Shown: in pieces, positions 43,601 to 58,600 of the stretch
Layout: the number at the start of each line of letters is the position of its first letter
Numbering within the stretch: the stretch's first letter is position 1
DNA from: Mnemiopsis leidyi
Taxonomy: Eukaryota; Ctenophora; Tentaculata; Lobata; Bolinopsidae
Assembly: GCA_000226015.1 (NCBI GenBank)
Contig: JH153573.1
Coordinates: 228,973-292,972, forward strand
Direction of reading: 5' to 3'
DNA length: 64,000 nt
Program-made: the position numbers and the translations under genes
Notes under the pieces: model-generated
Told to the model about the DNA's origin: nothing
The model's input: only the letters and a program-made list of their open reading frames with translations
Databases searched by the model: none

Positions 43601-46600
43601 TTACCAAGTACAGGTGGGCTCTATGTTGACGACAAGTACTCTGCAATATCCACCAAACATTTCCCTATAATATGGTCCTTTTCCCAGGCCCTGTACATGT
43701 AAGTACCTTATGTAGGCCAAGATAAGAGAAAGCAAGTGTTATCTTCACCCTTCCCGATACTTCTTTACTTTGTAACACAGTAAAACCTCCCTGGAATTTA
43801 CCAAGATGTTGCATGAGGTACGGATGACATCATGGCAGCGTCAAAAGTTCAACTTTTCGCTAACTTGATTGAGTGTTAGATAAGATTAGACCTGGCCAGT
43901 AACGCCCTCCTGTTGACGGATAAATATTGAACAAAACTAGCAGCATAATATTAACTTTCCTCACTCTGTGGCTGGCTTTAATGTTCACTCTCCTCATTTC
44001 ACAAGGAAAAAACCAGAATAGTCTGGGATCGAAGATATTTTCATCAGATCCAATTATCAAATTTGATCTTCATTTGGTCAGACTTGAAGGAAATGTTTAA
44101 TGGTTAGATAATAGCGATACCCTTATATTCTGCATCATCTAATTCACATCTTGGGTTTCATTTCTCAAAAGTGAAACCTTAAAAATGGATTCTAGCTTTG
44201 AGGATAAGGAGATTTGATGTTAAGGGTAATCGCAGAAGAGAAAATTGTATTAGAGACCCGACGAAGAAATAAGCCACTTAGATTCATATTAATCATAAAC
44301 TGTTGTGTTGATGAAAATTATATATATCGTTGGATCTCGACCCCATCTCAACATTTATCGTTGGAGCTTGCAGCATAATGTTATATAAGTTAACATGCCC
44401 GGACTAATATGATTTTGTTTCTCAATACACGAAATACAAGGATGGCGTGGGTGCCAGCATTTAGCGTTGTCATGGTAACGAATTCTGAGCTGACATAGAA
44501 AGAGTTTGACGAGCAGGTCATCTAGTTAGGTCACTTAATTTGTCCTCCTTTCAGCAGAACTTGTTAGCGTGATATTCGTTAGAATGAGGAGTAACTACTC
44601 CTGGCTATGTAGGGTATAATAGTACATAGATATAGTTGTTATAGTGGTATAGCTTGTATTTCAAATATTGCGATACATGTTTTTAGAGGAGTATAGACTA
44701 TAGACAGATGCATTAGATATTTATGTATAGGGATATAGAGAGATGTTTTAGATTATGAAGAACAAATAGTTAACTTCAGGATGGTTATATACATACTGAT
44801 GCTTCAACTGCAGCCACTATCCTATCGAAAAGTTGATATGTCAGCCTCCCCCAGAATATTTGAGACGTTTCCTGCTGTAAATCTGGACACAAAATACGAC
44901 GTCTGTCACACACAACAACAGTAGCGAAATATTGACCAAGTTACCCGTTACCAACAGTCACTAATATCTCCTGTGTGGCCTACATACGCTAGATCTGCCC
45001 ATGTTTCTACATCATAGTCATGGTGGTCCCATCTTCTTGGTTTATTCCTAGCCAGCACAGCTATTAGCCACCTGTCAAATATCAAATTGTTTCTCAAACT
45101 CGCTTGGATTTCTCATGCTACGACGCGGGATTGTGGTCAATGAAATGTCAAAACTTGAGATTCGGTGTTGCTATATCGTAACATTCTATTTGTCATAATA
45201 TCTAATTTACGATGATCACCCTTCAATCTATAATGAAATGAATTTAGACGTTCAAACATTGAAGTTTGAGTCCATTTTGGTATATCAACAGTTTATCTCA
45301 AAGCAACGGTCACACTTTATGCCCACGCCTGCCATAATAATTCTCTCTTTAACAACACTTGACAGATTACATTTTGCTCATTTCCTCTTCCTCCCTCAGT
45401 TACCGTGGATGGGAGAAACAAGCAGTGTGAACTGTGGGACTCAATGGGAGTGTGGGAACTTCATAACCCGTATCCTGGACCTAGAGGGAACCAACCTGGT
45501 CGCATGCGGGACCAATTACGGCAAACCTGAAGCTATTGTTATGAAACCTGGTAAGTGAGGTAGTGTCCACTGTAACAGCCAGGGTGAAACAGTTGAGACA
45601 GGGTGTCTTTATTTGAGACAGGTATGTTTCGTGATGCATGCCTGTATCAACTATCAGAGTTACATTTTGGGAGCATGATAATATTTGCATAAGTTCCCTC
45701 TAAAGGGTAATGGATGTTACTGCTGGGTAGAATTTGTACCGACATTTTGTTACAATAGATGTGCGGAGTGTAACTTTGTTTACTTTGCTACACTTTTCCT
45801 TGAGTGACCCATCACGTTACATTTAAAGTCGCTGTAATATTTCTCACGTACAACTAAATTCCACTTCCTATGAAACAACCTATTTGTCAATTTCTGAATC
45901 TCACTCAACTTTCCGCGTTATAAATATCCACTACTGCTACTTCTGAGATTCTAAGAGATTCAGAAATAATTTTTATTTGCACGTCCCTATAATCCCTATC
46001 TCCTACCCCTCTAATCCCTACCTCTCTAATCTCCAGTCTTGTCCAGGTCTGGTTATGCTAGAAAAGAGGACAGATCTGCCCCGTATCTGCTCCCAGTCCC
46101 CCTACTGGGGCAGCTCCTACCTCCAGACTGACAGCAGCATATTTGTGGGTGTTAACGAGGACTCCGATATTTCTGCCATCACCAGATATGATGTAAACCA
46201 GCGTCTTCAGCTTAGTGCTGATAGGGCAGGTGAGATGTTTGTTGAGTCTTACTTCATGGTTAGAAAAATTATAGTTTTACTGGATCCTTGGTACCGTGTT
46301 TACATTGTTTTTGACTTGGTTGTAAACTGTAAGTGAGCACGATTAGTAGTAAGTATTGATATTGCTAATTATGACAATTACCTATGGAGGAAGCAGCCTG
46401 CGCCCTGCAGCAGGCTATCTTGGTTTTTTGAAGCATGCAGTAAGGTATATTCGACTCTCACAAACTGTGAAGATAAATAGTTTGTCACGCTAATTAACTG
46501 GTTAATCACGAAGCAGCAAACTTGCACACTTTGCTGCACGGCGGTTAAATTATTTAATTTGTGGTCGACTTAAATTGTATTGCAACATTGCTACTCCTCC

Positions 46601-49600
46601 TATCCAGTGTAAAGGTAAGACATACAGACAGTATCAAGCTGGATATCTCTCAATCTTACCAGATACTCTTCTCCTCACCCCTCTTCTCCTATTCCAGTTA
46701 CGACAAGTGAACTGTGGCTGAACAAAGCCAAGTTTGTGTCCTCATTCGAGCACGGAGACTTTGTGTACTTCGTGATGAGGGAGCATGTAGACGACACATA
46801 CAAGGCTACAATCGGTAGAGTCTGTAAATCTGATCCAGGAGCGTCACATGACCAGGTCTGTTTTATCTTGACTTTAGTTTAAATAGTAGAACGGTTGATT
46901 TGTGCTACATTCTCATTTCTCTTGTAACCACAGATTGCGTTCTGATGTAGGCTGAACTTGGGCTAGATCATAAATGTTACCCTTGATGACCGTTATTTCC
47001 AAACTCAGTATAATGAATAATCATCCTTTTTGCGAAACATCGGCCAAGCAAGCAGTGCTGAGAATTTAGATCATGCGTGTTAGAAACTTTGTAAAACTTA
47101 ACAATAAAGCTAGGTTTGTTCTAAAAATAAGACTATTACGTCTACCTGCAGACACTTTCCCTCTGCCCAACTTTCACCGTCCTAGAAACAATACCTCTTT
47201 TGTTTTTCTGTCCAGATACTGCATTATGTGGTTTAAGTATTGTTCGCTCTGTGAACAACTTTGTTTGTTAATTTAGTTCTCCATACAATTACACTGACTC
47301 CGTGCAAACTGCTCTTTACAATGAGTGTGATGCAAGGTGTTAACTATATCTATATTATTGAACTCATGTAAAACTGTCAGCAATAATATTAGATAAATTT
47401 AAAAAATGAAATACAACATAAATAACAGCTGTTGTTCACCATTAATGCTAGAAGTATTTCAAAATTGTTTGCTGGATTTGTCTCGATTTGCTTACTTTTC
47501 CGCTTGATAGAAGATAATTAAAAAGTAATTAAAAGCATCTAAGTAGCAATCAGACGGCATAATTGCACTGTGTCATCTTTGTGCACTGTGCAAACATAAT
47601 TGACGAACAAAGTGCCAAGAAAGAAAGCTTATATTACTTCTCTCCCAGTCGAAAATACTGATAATCTAACCATCCTTCTCCGTCAGAGCGACATAGAGAA
47701 AATGTTCCTGTCCTTCACCAAGACTCATATTACCTGTAAGATGAGCATGTCGTCCCGACAGACGCTAGATTTCTCCGTTATCTTCACAGCTACATTTAAC
47801 TCCGCGTCTGGACAGCTATACGCTACATTTACTCAGTACTTAGACGTGGACATCGGCGGGTGAGTTCCTAGTGTTGTTTGGGGAGGGGGTTCTTGTGATC
47901 GAAGTTTTATAACATTAATGTTTATATTTTTTTTGATAGTTATATATTGTATAAAGATATAATTTGGAGTTGAAGACAAATTGGCTGATTAGAAACTTGG
48001 CAGGTACGCTGTGTGCGGATATAGTATAGATGACATTGACGCTAGTTTCGAAGGAGAGTACCTAACTTTTAACGAGGCTGGACTTGAAGTCAGCCGACCT
48101 CTGGGCAGTCAGATCAACGTTAGTAATTACAACTTCTTTTATTTTGATATACATGTTATCGTACAGTCATCTTAGTCATCTTAACGTCACCTAAATTTGT
48201 AATGTTCAACAGCTTGAAATGATCACCATAAAATGGTCAACATCTTAGGATATTCAGTAAAATTGAAATATTGAAATGTTTAGCCTAAACAGTAGACATG
48301 GCCTGGTGTCTAGATTTAACTTAGCCGCGTTATCAGTTCGCTCTAACTTCGTTCTTACATCTGGAATCACTTATCACGTAAACTCAGTAACCGTTCGTAT
48401 AAAATATATACCCGATGCAATTTGCCGAAAAATCCAATAATGACAAATGATACAAATTATAGGTTACTGCAATATACAACAGCTGAAATTGTGTTCCGAT
48501 TGCAGTACGATTCGTATCATTGATTTCGAACCAGACTCCATTATCTGCTCTCATCTCCCAGACCAGAGATAGTGTAACAAGATAATCTGATTTGTAAGAT
48601 AATCGGGTCAACTGAAATGAACAAATCTGTTGCTGGGACACTCTAAACTTCTAGTTCCTGTAGTGCTAATACAAACAGTGAGACTCTAATATCTGGCACG
48701 GAGCCAAATATCCAGGGACAAATTATCGTTCATTAAACTTGGTCCGCTGCCAGGAACTATATTTGTTCTTATGGAGAGAAGTAACTAGCTGTGTTGCTGC
48801 AGGAACATCACATGACACACTTCTGATGTAAATAAAAAGGTTGAGTCGATGGGAGTTTAAAAAACAAGATTTCTCACGCTCAGTTCATGTGAGGTTGTTA
48901 TCTGTCTTCAGGGAGGTGTTTCCAACTTTAATAGCCGCACCAACTCCAATTGTGTGGTTTTGGATGTCACGTTTTGTCGTAATTCGACCTAGAAAAAAGC
49001 CCCATGATTTCAGTGTTAAGTTAAATTCCAGTGTTGAGTTAAAGTTCCCATGAAAGCTATGTCCGTATCATGTTCATACTTTATCATGTGACAGACCCTG
49101 TTTCTAGTCATGACTCATGTAGAGATGTCTGGAGAGCATATATATATGATCTCCAGACATCTCTAGTTTTAAGGTGCAGTATGCTGAGATAAGACGAGTC
49201 AAGGTTACAAAGCATTTTACATTCAAACATTTCCAGTAAACTTAAATTGATCTGGTTGCTGATCCTTCAATCAAGGCAGATATTTATTGCCCTTCTATTT
49301 GAGATATGTGAGGACAGCTCGAGGACAAAACAATTTTAGGAGATAGGAACCATCGTGAACCGTAACTATTTCCGGAATTCAATCCACTTCCTCAGTTATG
49401 TGTCAAATAGTTCATGTTTGAGCGGTGCTGGACAGTATCTGGTTTGTGTCCTGGTAAGTAAACAGCAGCCAGAGCATGGTGTGTCAGCTGGCGGGCTAGA
49501 GAATGTTCTGGGCCGGTAAAAGAGGGCAATGTTTGGACAGTGGTGGTTATATTTACCATTACCTTGACCAGGTCCCTCAACTATACCAATCTAGTAGATT

Positions 49601-52600
49601 AGTTCTTGTTTATGTACACATTGTGTCATTAATCAATGTGTCATGTAACACTCAGTAAAACCTAGCCTGCACAATATGTAGTAAACAACTCCCTAGTCAG
49701 ACTACCTTATCTTGTCTCAAATCTGATAGCTAGAGAAGGGTGTTCAGTTCACAGTTAGCTCATCACAGTTCAGTTAGCACATCACAGCTGTGGTCGGTAA
49801 GCTTGAAACTTTATCGGAACACACCTGCTTCCCTCCCTACCTACACATAATATAATCCCACCAGAATATGTGTCGCCAGATAATGCGATACAAATTGGGA
49901 GTTACTTGAGAATCACATCCACGTATCATTAGTACAGATCACGGCAGGGGGTAACATTGAGTTTAATTGTTACTGAGAACATGCTAAGTGTTGTAGTAAC
50001 ACTTAGCATGGGCAAGACACGTCTCAAAACTTAGCCAACATTGCATTGCTACAGACACTCCCTCCAGCAATAGACTTTGAGGCTGATATCGGATAAAGTT
50101 CTGTTGTTAGTTCAATAAGGTATTTACTTTATGTACTGAAAACCAACGATCCGTATGACTTGTAACATTTCCTTAGTCCCCTGCCTATCCCCGAATTAGG
50201 AATCACGTAATAGAAAAAGTAGCGGTAGAGCGGTACTCCCTACTCGTTTTGTCAATGTTAGCAGAACACAGGGAAGTTAGAAGTTATCTAACTTAATTTC
50301 TACACGCACGAACAAGTTGTCCCAGCCCAAAAATAATTCTCAAATTAGTCGGTCCCTTCTCCCATCACCGCAGTAGTGCGGCACGCACGGATTTAGCAGG
50401 ACAGGGAGTGTGTGTCACTTGTAAATCTGTTTCCGGTTATCACGTGACTTTATAAATCTAATGTTTCCTGACGAGCGCTGTGTATAACCCACACGTGCGA
50501 CTCTGAAATACCCTCATATTTGCACGTGCAAGTTGTAGAACCAACACGTCAGTGTTACAGATCAATCCAGGATTCAGATGTACAGTGGTGCTGGGATTCA
50601 TATAACGGCAATATTATCAGCCATGTTGTAAAGATTGTAGGAAATGAGACCGAAGTTCTCTCTCTCTGTGCAACACTCCAGCTAACAAGTAAAGTTACCT
50701 GAAGCTGAGCCGTGAAGCTGAGTTGCAATTAAAACAATAGAGCCCCCTCTTCCTGGCCATGAAACTGTAGGTGTGCCCCCGGCCCCTGCTTCCTTACTTA
50801 ATTGTATAACGGAGTTGTTTGGTTAAACGGTTTCTAACCACCCGGCCATAACTACGTTTAACAGAGTCGTTTTAGTGGCGACATGTGACTAATTTGACGT
50901 TCGGGAGGATAAAATATTATGGAAAATTATTGGGGTTTACTTGGTGTTTAGGGCGATGTTTAAAATATATCGATAATGAATATTAAGATTCCGGCAATTA
51001 TATAGGGTTTATGGCAAGTTGTAATTTTAGATAAATCATTGATCTATAAATATCGCTCTACACCAGCTCTGCAGACCAATTCATTGGTTTTTGCAGAGTT
51101 TGTACTTTGTAGCCGACTAATTATAGAGTTATTGTTTCACCGATCTCAAACAATTGACAGTAACAAATTTTGCTAACTCTCAAAGAATTACAAAACTCAA
51201 CCGCTGCTCATGATGTGTTGCACGACAATGTTAAACTTGGGTTACTTCAAAAACAGATTCTCATGAAACTTGGAAAGTTTCCTCTAAACGTGTTTGGTAT
51301 CTGGACTTCTAACAGTGACAGAAAGTTGAACTCTACAGTTTCCTACCCCATGTTGTTCGTATCTCGATATCACTAAACTGCAGGGGAGAGGCGGAACTTA
51401 ATCAGTAGTGAACGAGCTGGTGACTGTTAGTGACTAGTTTGTGTAGCAAACTTGTTACTGTCACTGTTACTGGCAGTGCTGTTACTGACTTTCACGGCTC
51501 CCGCTTTCGTCAACTTTACAAGGCTAGTGATCTGACTCGTGCTAAACTTCGGTCAGCATGATTGTTTTGGTTGTAACTTGTAAGGTTGGTAACCATAGAA
51601 ACTCTGAACCAAGCCATAGTAACCATACAGGAGATTTAAACTCGAGGAGTGGTTGTCATGGCAACCCACGACCCAGTTTGGGTCGCCTCGGTAACACGCT
51701 CTATGTCAGAACGTGGCCCAAGTCACACTTCCCTACTAATCACCTAAAATTTACAACATTTCATGACAACTTTCTACGAGTTGTACTAATTGGCTCTAAG
51801 TAACGCCGGCTCCGTCTGACCACGTGACACATGTCAGGTGAGACCCCACGTGTCCCATTACCCGATTATCTGGTTTTACACCCAGTTTCTCCCAGCTAAT
51901 TTGATACATATCAGTATCTCCAGGAGAGCTTGGCTGCTCCCTCCCCACCATGTACTTGATTAAAAACCACGCCTGACCGAGTTGTATCTGGAAAATTAAG
52001 GGAGATATTATCTTGCTGGGTACTGTGTAGGGTTCTAGGAAGAGGTCCTGTGTTTTGATAACTGCACGTGAAAATACACACAGCTCTGGGAAATGTACCT
52101 GGAAATTGTTTTAGCGCTGGAGTGTTATTAATTGCTACCGACCGTAGACCTGGCGGTTCATTGTTACAAAATTAAGGGGCTAGTCTTAGACATTTTATTC
52201 ATAAGAAATCCGTGTCTGAGAAAATTTGGCACAACCTTTATAAATATTTGCTAACTGCCTGTTTTTAAGCATTCCTACCATTAACTATTTTGGGCTTTTA
52301 GCAAAAACTTAGGGCGATGAATTTTTGATAAACTAAACAGGAAGGTCTTTAATATTTCATTTTTGATATTTTTGCCTAAATTTAACCAAAATAGTGACAA
52401 ATTTTTACGAACTTAGAGCCTTAAACGAGCCCAACGCCGTTTGGCTGAGCGCTCTATTTCTCCCCTAGCACAATAGAAGAAAAGGAGCTCTATAAGACTA
52501 ACCTCCCACGTAGCTACCCTACAAAAGGTTACTAGCTCTGAGCTCTACTAATACTCATGTGATTCTGCCTCTTCTCGTATCAGCAGTTGCCCTGAGATCG

Positions 52601-55600
52601 AACCTATTAAGGCGTAATGCCGATATGATACAGATCTAGATACTGCTCTGTGTACAGCGCACTATTTTGTCATCCCTGTTTTGTGTCCCATGTAGATTGA
52701 AGTCATGTCTACCTTACAGTGTATACTTACTTGATAAATTTAATTAACTGTACTGATTGAAAGAGGAGAATAGCATGACGTCAATAAAGTTCATGATGGT
52801 AGACAACTCCGATTTCAGGAGGTAAACTGAATCTGCTGACTGGTTTGTATGTCAGCTACTGATTTATATAGTCACATAATGAACCCTTACATTAAGACTC
52901 TTTTTAGATTTTAATGACCTCCACACAAAGATCCTACCTTAGTTACCTGAAATCTTTATGCTAAGTTCGAATGGGATCTTAGACAATATTTACACACAGG
53001 TGATCTTTGGTAGTGCCGCAGATGTAGGTTAAGTCTAGATCGGCCGTCTGTCAACTTGGGTATTCCGGGCGTGTTTTAAACATTTCGTTATCACTGGAGA
53101 AACTCTTATCTGTTCAGACGGACCAGCTACTTTCTTGGTTACCTAATGCAGTGCTCCGAGATGAACCATAATCGCGCATCACTGTCTGTCTGTCATCTTG
53201 CCATGTCTGTACGTTCCCCGATGTTCCCTCAGTCTCCCTAGCCCAAAGAGGATGTCACAGGAACAATGTCCCATGTCAGTATGTCACTACCTTCTAACTT
53301 CACACCACCCAGCCCTACACCTACCTCGATATCCTTACCGCACTCCACACCTCGCTCCAGCTAATTCGCAGAGTTGCTGATTAAATAATTGGAATAATTT
53401 AAACTGCTGAAACGTATTGGTTACGTTTAGCTGATACGCTCCCCAGACAACAGAGACTGTAATTGCTCCCTGACTGCCAATTACAGAACCCCCAGCAGGC
53501 TGCTCAACTCCAATCAGAGTGTGTGGAGCTTAGTGAGGCGTCAAGAGTTGATTAACACCGGCAACTTCATTCAATCGGTGACGTTTTCAGCTGGTTATTG
53601 GCGGCGCTGTTTTGAGTTGAAGCCGATATGATTCGGTTTTACGGACTAAAGACATTGGGCTCCTATAGGACCTTAAGTAATCATACCCGATTCAGAGGAT
53701 TTTATATGAACATCAGGTGAAGGATTTTAGTATCATTATTCTCAGGAAATTTCCCAGATGATAGAAGAAGCGATAATTTTGGGGAAGTGTAAAATTGCTC
53801 TGATATACGTAACTAAACATTACCATGTCTGCCCGTTTCATTGTTTACTGTTTAGGTACTGTTTACTCCGAGTAGTACGGCCCAACACCGACACACTCTT
53901 GATTCTCACCCGGAATTTATTGGAATAAACCACATTTTTGGTGGCAGGTTCGGAGTCCTAACATTCCAAGTATTAATTCCTTATACGGCTCCTAACTTCT
54001 TATCAGTTCAGTCAAATTGGTGTACACTTCAAAGTTCGATGAATTCCTCACAATCCGGCGTCTTATCATTTTATTATCTGTCTTTAAAAAGGAACAAGGG
54101 TTATAGACTGAACATTGTGCCCTTATGTCTGTATGGAACAGATAATTGAGTTTAATGAATTCTAATTGGATAATTTCGGGCTCTTTTTACGTTCCTGACG
54201 TACCGCTCATGTTTCAATATGGAAAATCCTGGTCTCATTTTCATACATCACATGCGAACTATACTTTTCTAGAGCGTGTACAAAAAGTGACTTTTTAGAT
54301 TACCGCAGCCCAACTTGCTCTATCTCAAATATGGTCCGATCATCTAGTTGTCGAGTAAGGAGGCACTAAATTTCGTAAGATGCATGCCCATCTTCTTAAT
54401 TACGCTATAACGTGAATCTCGAACCAATATTCACTTAGGCCGAATCTGTCCGGTCGCCGGTCGGAATGGACGGTTATGGATTATTAAAGTACACCCCTCA
54501 GTATCCTCTCTCTCTTTGGGTTGAAACAGCTGTACAGCTAAAATCACTTTGCCGTCAGATCTATGACTACACAGTCGCTAACTCTACAGCCCGGAAACTG
54601 GGGTGAAATCAGGCTGAACCAACACAACACTAATGAATTGCTCCTCCTTTCTCTCTCCCTCCTCCACACGCAGAGTTCTGTTTTTAGCATCTTACACCGG
54701 GTCTAATACTATAATCTCGTCTTTTTCCAATCAGCTCGCCACACCGAGCCCTCCGAGCGTGATTGTGATGTTATCTTCCTAGTATGGACCGGTCCTCATG
54801 TCGGGCGATATGATAGTCACAGTTATCCCACCAATAGCAGTGAAATGAGTAACTATAATGTTCTTTCGCTTCTCAGGTCACATAATTCTAATTTCACCTG
54901 GATATGACTTAGCAGATAGCTCGTCTCTTCACCCCGTCGCCCCCTCAGGAAACACGTCGACGTCACACGCCCTTTTGTGACGTCACAGGCATGTCGTCAC
55001 ACTACTGTGACCGGGCGTGTAAGAGTAGCGGTGACGTTATGTGGGTCCCTCGATCCAGGTCCCTCGGGGCACAGACTCATTAGCCCCGGGGATAGGTCCC
55101 TCCCTGCACCACTTTACTTTCTAACTCTCGGTCTACTCGTACACTCTGCAATAACACTAAAGTGTAGCTTCTTCACACCTTAACAGTCACCAGTTTACCT
55201 CCTAACCTTATCTAGGTTTCATGCACCTTGTCTGAACCACTTTTTAGGTTTCTTACACTCCTCTAACCATCCTGCCAATCATCTTCACCATGCTGGTCCT
55301 GCTCTTCCACCCTTTCTCTAACCACCGCATTATTTTCTCATTAGCTGAAGACATGGTCGGTCCCGATTACAGCGGTAATCGTGTCAAATCAAGTTAGAGA
55401 TATTATCATCTACATTCTACACCAGACTCTAAGATTCTGTTAATTCTACTTGATCTGGTTTACTGTGAACCGTAAATGTTTACAGTGAGCCGTGGCCCGG
55501 CGGTTACCAGTATCGTCCCTTTTCACTTTATTTATTTTAGTTGGCTGGTTCCATCGTGACTACAAACGAAGAAACATCGAAATTTATAATTTCTTCACAG

Positions 55601-58600
55601 ATCTTAGAAATATTGTTTCATAATCATAAACTAACGATCCATTTCATAATCAAAAACTAAAGGTCCATTGATCTGTTCCACCCTCTTAACGAAATCTTGC
55701 TAAAAGCTGAAATCAGAGAAGAAGAATTTAAAAGGCGCTAGCATCTCACTCTAAATTTAGAACTCGAGGAACTCTCCCAATAGAAAGATTTCACGCTAAA
55801 CACCTAAGCCATTTAGGTAAAGTTTTCATGTGCTCTTCCATAATCTTTGCAGCCAAAAACCCATTAGGGTTTTAGCGGGATGGACATTATAACAAACTCT
55901 CAGTAGGAAAAAACTATAAAGCTCCACAGTTGATCTGGATAATTTCGAGAATTGGTCCTTAGCAGCCGGTACACATCAAGAATATCACAATCCTTTGCGG
56001 TACTGGACGTAATTACTTACAATCACGATAAGTTGAGGTATAACTCCCCGAGCACGAAATACCATCATCGCGATCGTAAGTTATGGTTGCTCAATACCTA
56101 AAGATATTAAATCTACATACCTAGATACCTAAAAACCTAAAAGTTCATATCTAGTCAAATCATCTGATTAAAATGTTGCAAGTCTAGCCGGGTCTGAGGT
56201 CTTCTGAGAGAAGCCACCAAAACTGTTCAATATCTGCACGGAACTCCTGTCAAAGAAGTGAAACTATATTAAAACTATATTAAAACTCTGGCTTTAAAAC
56301 AGCGTGCAGTCGACCAAGTGCAGTAAAGTCAGAGAGCTCTATTCAGCGAGACTATCTGGGAATATTCCCAAGGGAGCTCCTTTATCAATATATCAGTGGA
56401 TATAACCATGTCATACACACTCCACCAGTTCTGTAGACGATGACATTTAGCTCTTAGATCACCACAATAGTGCACAGTTCGTCACTAAAGTCGTGTTTTT
56501 AACTTATAAAAAGTGGACAGTGTTTAGTGCTATATGCTATCTAGCTTGCAGCAGACACGCCCCTGCCTGTGCAGCTCTACTCAGAGTTCAAGTTGGTAGA
56601 CGCACTTCAGTCTTACGTGCCTATTTATAGGCATTAAGTTCTCATGAGCTGGAGTTTGTGAGGTGGTTATATCTCACACGCCAATATACATCATAGATCC
56701 TGTCTTTCTGCTTAACTTTTATTTTGAATTTTTCACTTCAAAATCCAATCAATTATAGGTTCGACAGAATATCAATCAAAAGTTTCCAATTCGCAAATTA
56801 TTAGAATTGAAGAAACAATTGATTGCTAGAACATATGCATAGGAAGCCTCCAATTCTCTAGATAATCCACATTCACCTTCCGGGTAAGACAACTTCACAA
56901 GATCATCTGACGGGAAAACAGGGCGTTTCCGACAAACTTCAGTTTGGCAGAAAGACAAAAGGGGGACCACCTTGCCACCCTGTCACATGTAAAACTTCAT
57001 ACTGACATTCAGGGCCCCTGACAAGCAACTTCCCAACTTCTAGTCCCTGACTCTCCTACAGCCACACGAGGTGTGAGCTGGCTGACCACCCCCGATCTCC
57101 GGCCACCAAGCTCCCTCTTCTCACTCCTCATTGGTTGTGAGGCGATCACGTGGGAGCGGTTCTGAGCTGTGATTGGTTGAGAGGAGTCTTCTTGTGTGTC
57201 TGTGGTGGTGAAGTCGTCTTTGTTCTATTTTGAACATCACAGTATCTGAAAAGCCATAAACTCAATTCACTAGTTTCCATAATAATTTAGTTCGCGTTAG
57301 AGAAAAATAATTGTTCAGTCACATGAAAATGCGAAACTGATCGAGTTCATTTAACGAATTCTGAAACTTAAATTTGTGTAAGTAGATAAGCGTTCTAAAA
57401 CTTCACTTTTAAAACACTGGCAGCCTTAACCAACAGTTAGCGACCAAACATTTTCATGCATGTAGTAAACCATAGCTTCAGTTATATTCACGGTGTTATG
57501 TGCAAATGAGCTTCTTCAAAAAAGCTTATTATTTTTTCAGTTTTAACCACATAGCCACAAGTAAAGATAAACTTGATAATGAAGACATAAAGTCGAAGTG
57601 AGAAAATGTACCGCACACACACACACACACACAATTTCACAGATCTCTCTACAATGAGTACACTGTCACACATACACATACATCTTATTGTTGTACCGAC
57701 TACTGCGAGATGTCAGCTGACAGCTTGTTCAATACTCAGTCAAGTGTGTACTACACTCAGCATTGAGCATTGTTTGTCTTGCACTAAAACAACACACCGT
57801 CAACACATGTTTACAGCTACTCTCACTCGTCTGAAGTTTCTGTGAAGTCGTTTCACGTGGTGTGGCACGTGATCTAGCTTGTCCTGGAATTATCATTGCA
57901 CAATATGCACGTGCAGGATGAACCAATATCGACATTTCTTGTAAGTCTCTGTGAAGTTGAATAACATAATCTTGTGCTGGTAAAACATAACTTACTGAAT
58001 AAATTTACTGCATTTGCTACATGCTGAGTATTGACAATTAGAAGGTACAAATGTTACCATTCATTATAAATACCGTTCATTATAAATACAAACAGTTCCA
58101 AGTCCGCCACACATGGTGTACAACACACGTGTAAAAGTTTACACCAGATGTTTTCAGTCAGCTGTAACAACAGTCCTGATCATTACACACTCACAAAAAC
58201 AGTCCTGATCATTACACACTCACGATCTGGGACCTACCAATTCGCACTGTCCTGCTCTCTGTCTCTCTTGCAGAGTGTTGTTGTACTCTGTTCTCGAACA
58301 GAGGGGTCCTGGGACTATGTTAAACTATCGGATACAACTTGCTGGAACGGTTGTAACTTATAATATAACTCTCAAAAACCAGTTCATCTCTGCCCACAGC
58401 AAGGTGCTAGATTACTAGAACACAAACAGTACATACTCCAAGTTCGGAAAGTACTCTTCACTCCACCGCACAGAGGTGCACTAAACTTGGCACTTCTCCA
58501 AGACTTCTCCAGCACGTTACCCAGCTATAACGGTAACTGGTGTCTAGTGAGCAGGAGGAAAATGGCGGGACTTCTCTCCTCCAGGGCCTAACTTCCAAAT

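Larger units (their letters stand above)
41116..45399 (+). other. Semaphorin intron 2 (4.3 kb)
   Basis: No nested gene seen. It holds a CT-rich tract at about 42147-42190, short CA runs near 42741-42755, the 33-bp tandem array (separate entry), a hairpin at 42780-42818 (acactacatacatgta arms) and an X-box-like motif at 44466-44479. Confidence 0.55.
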
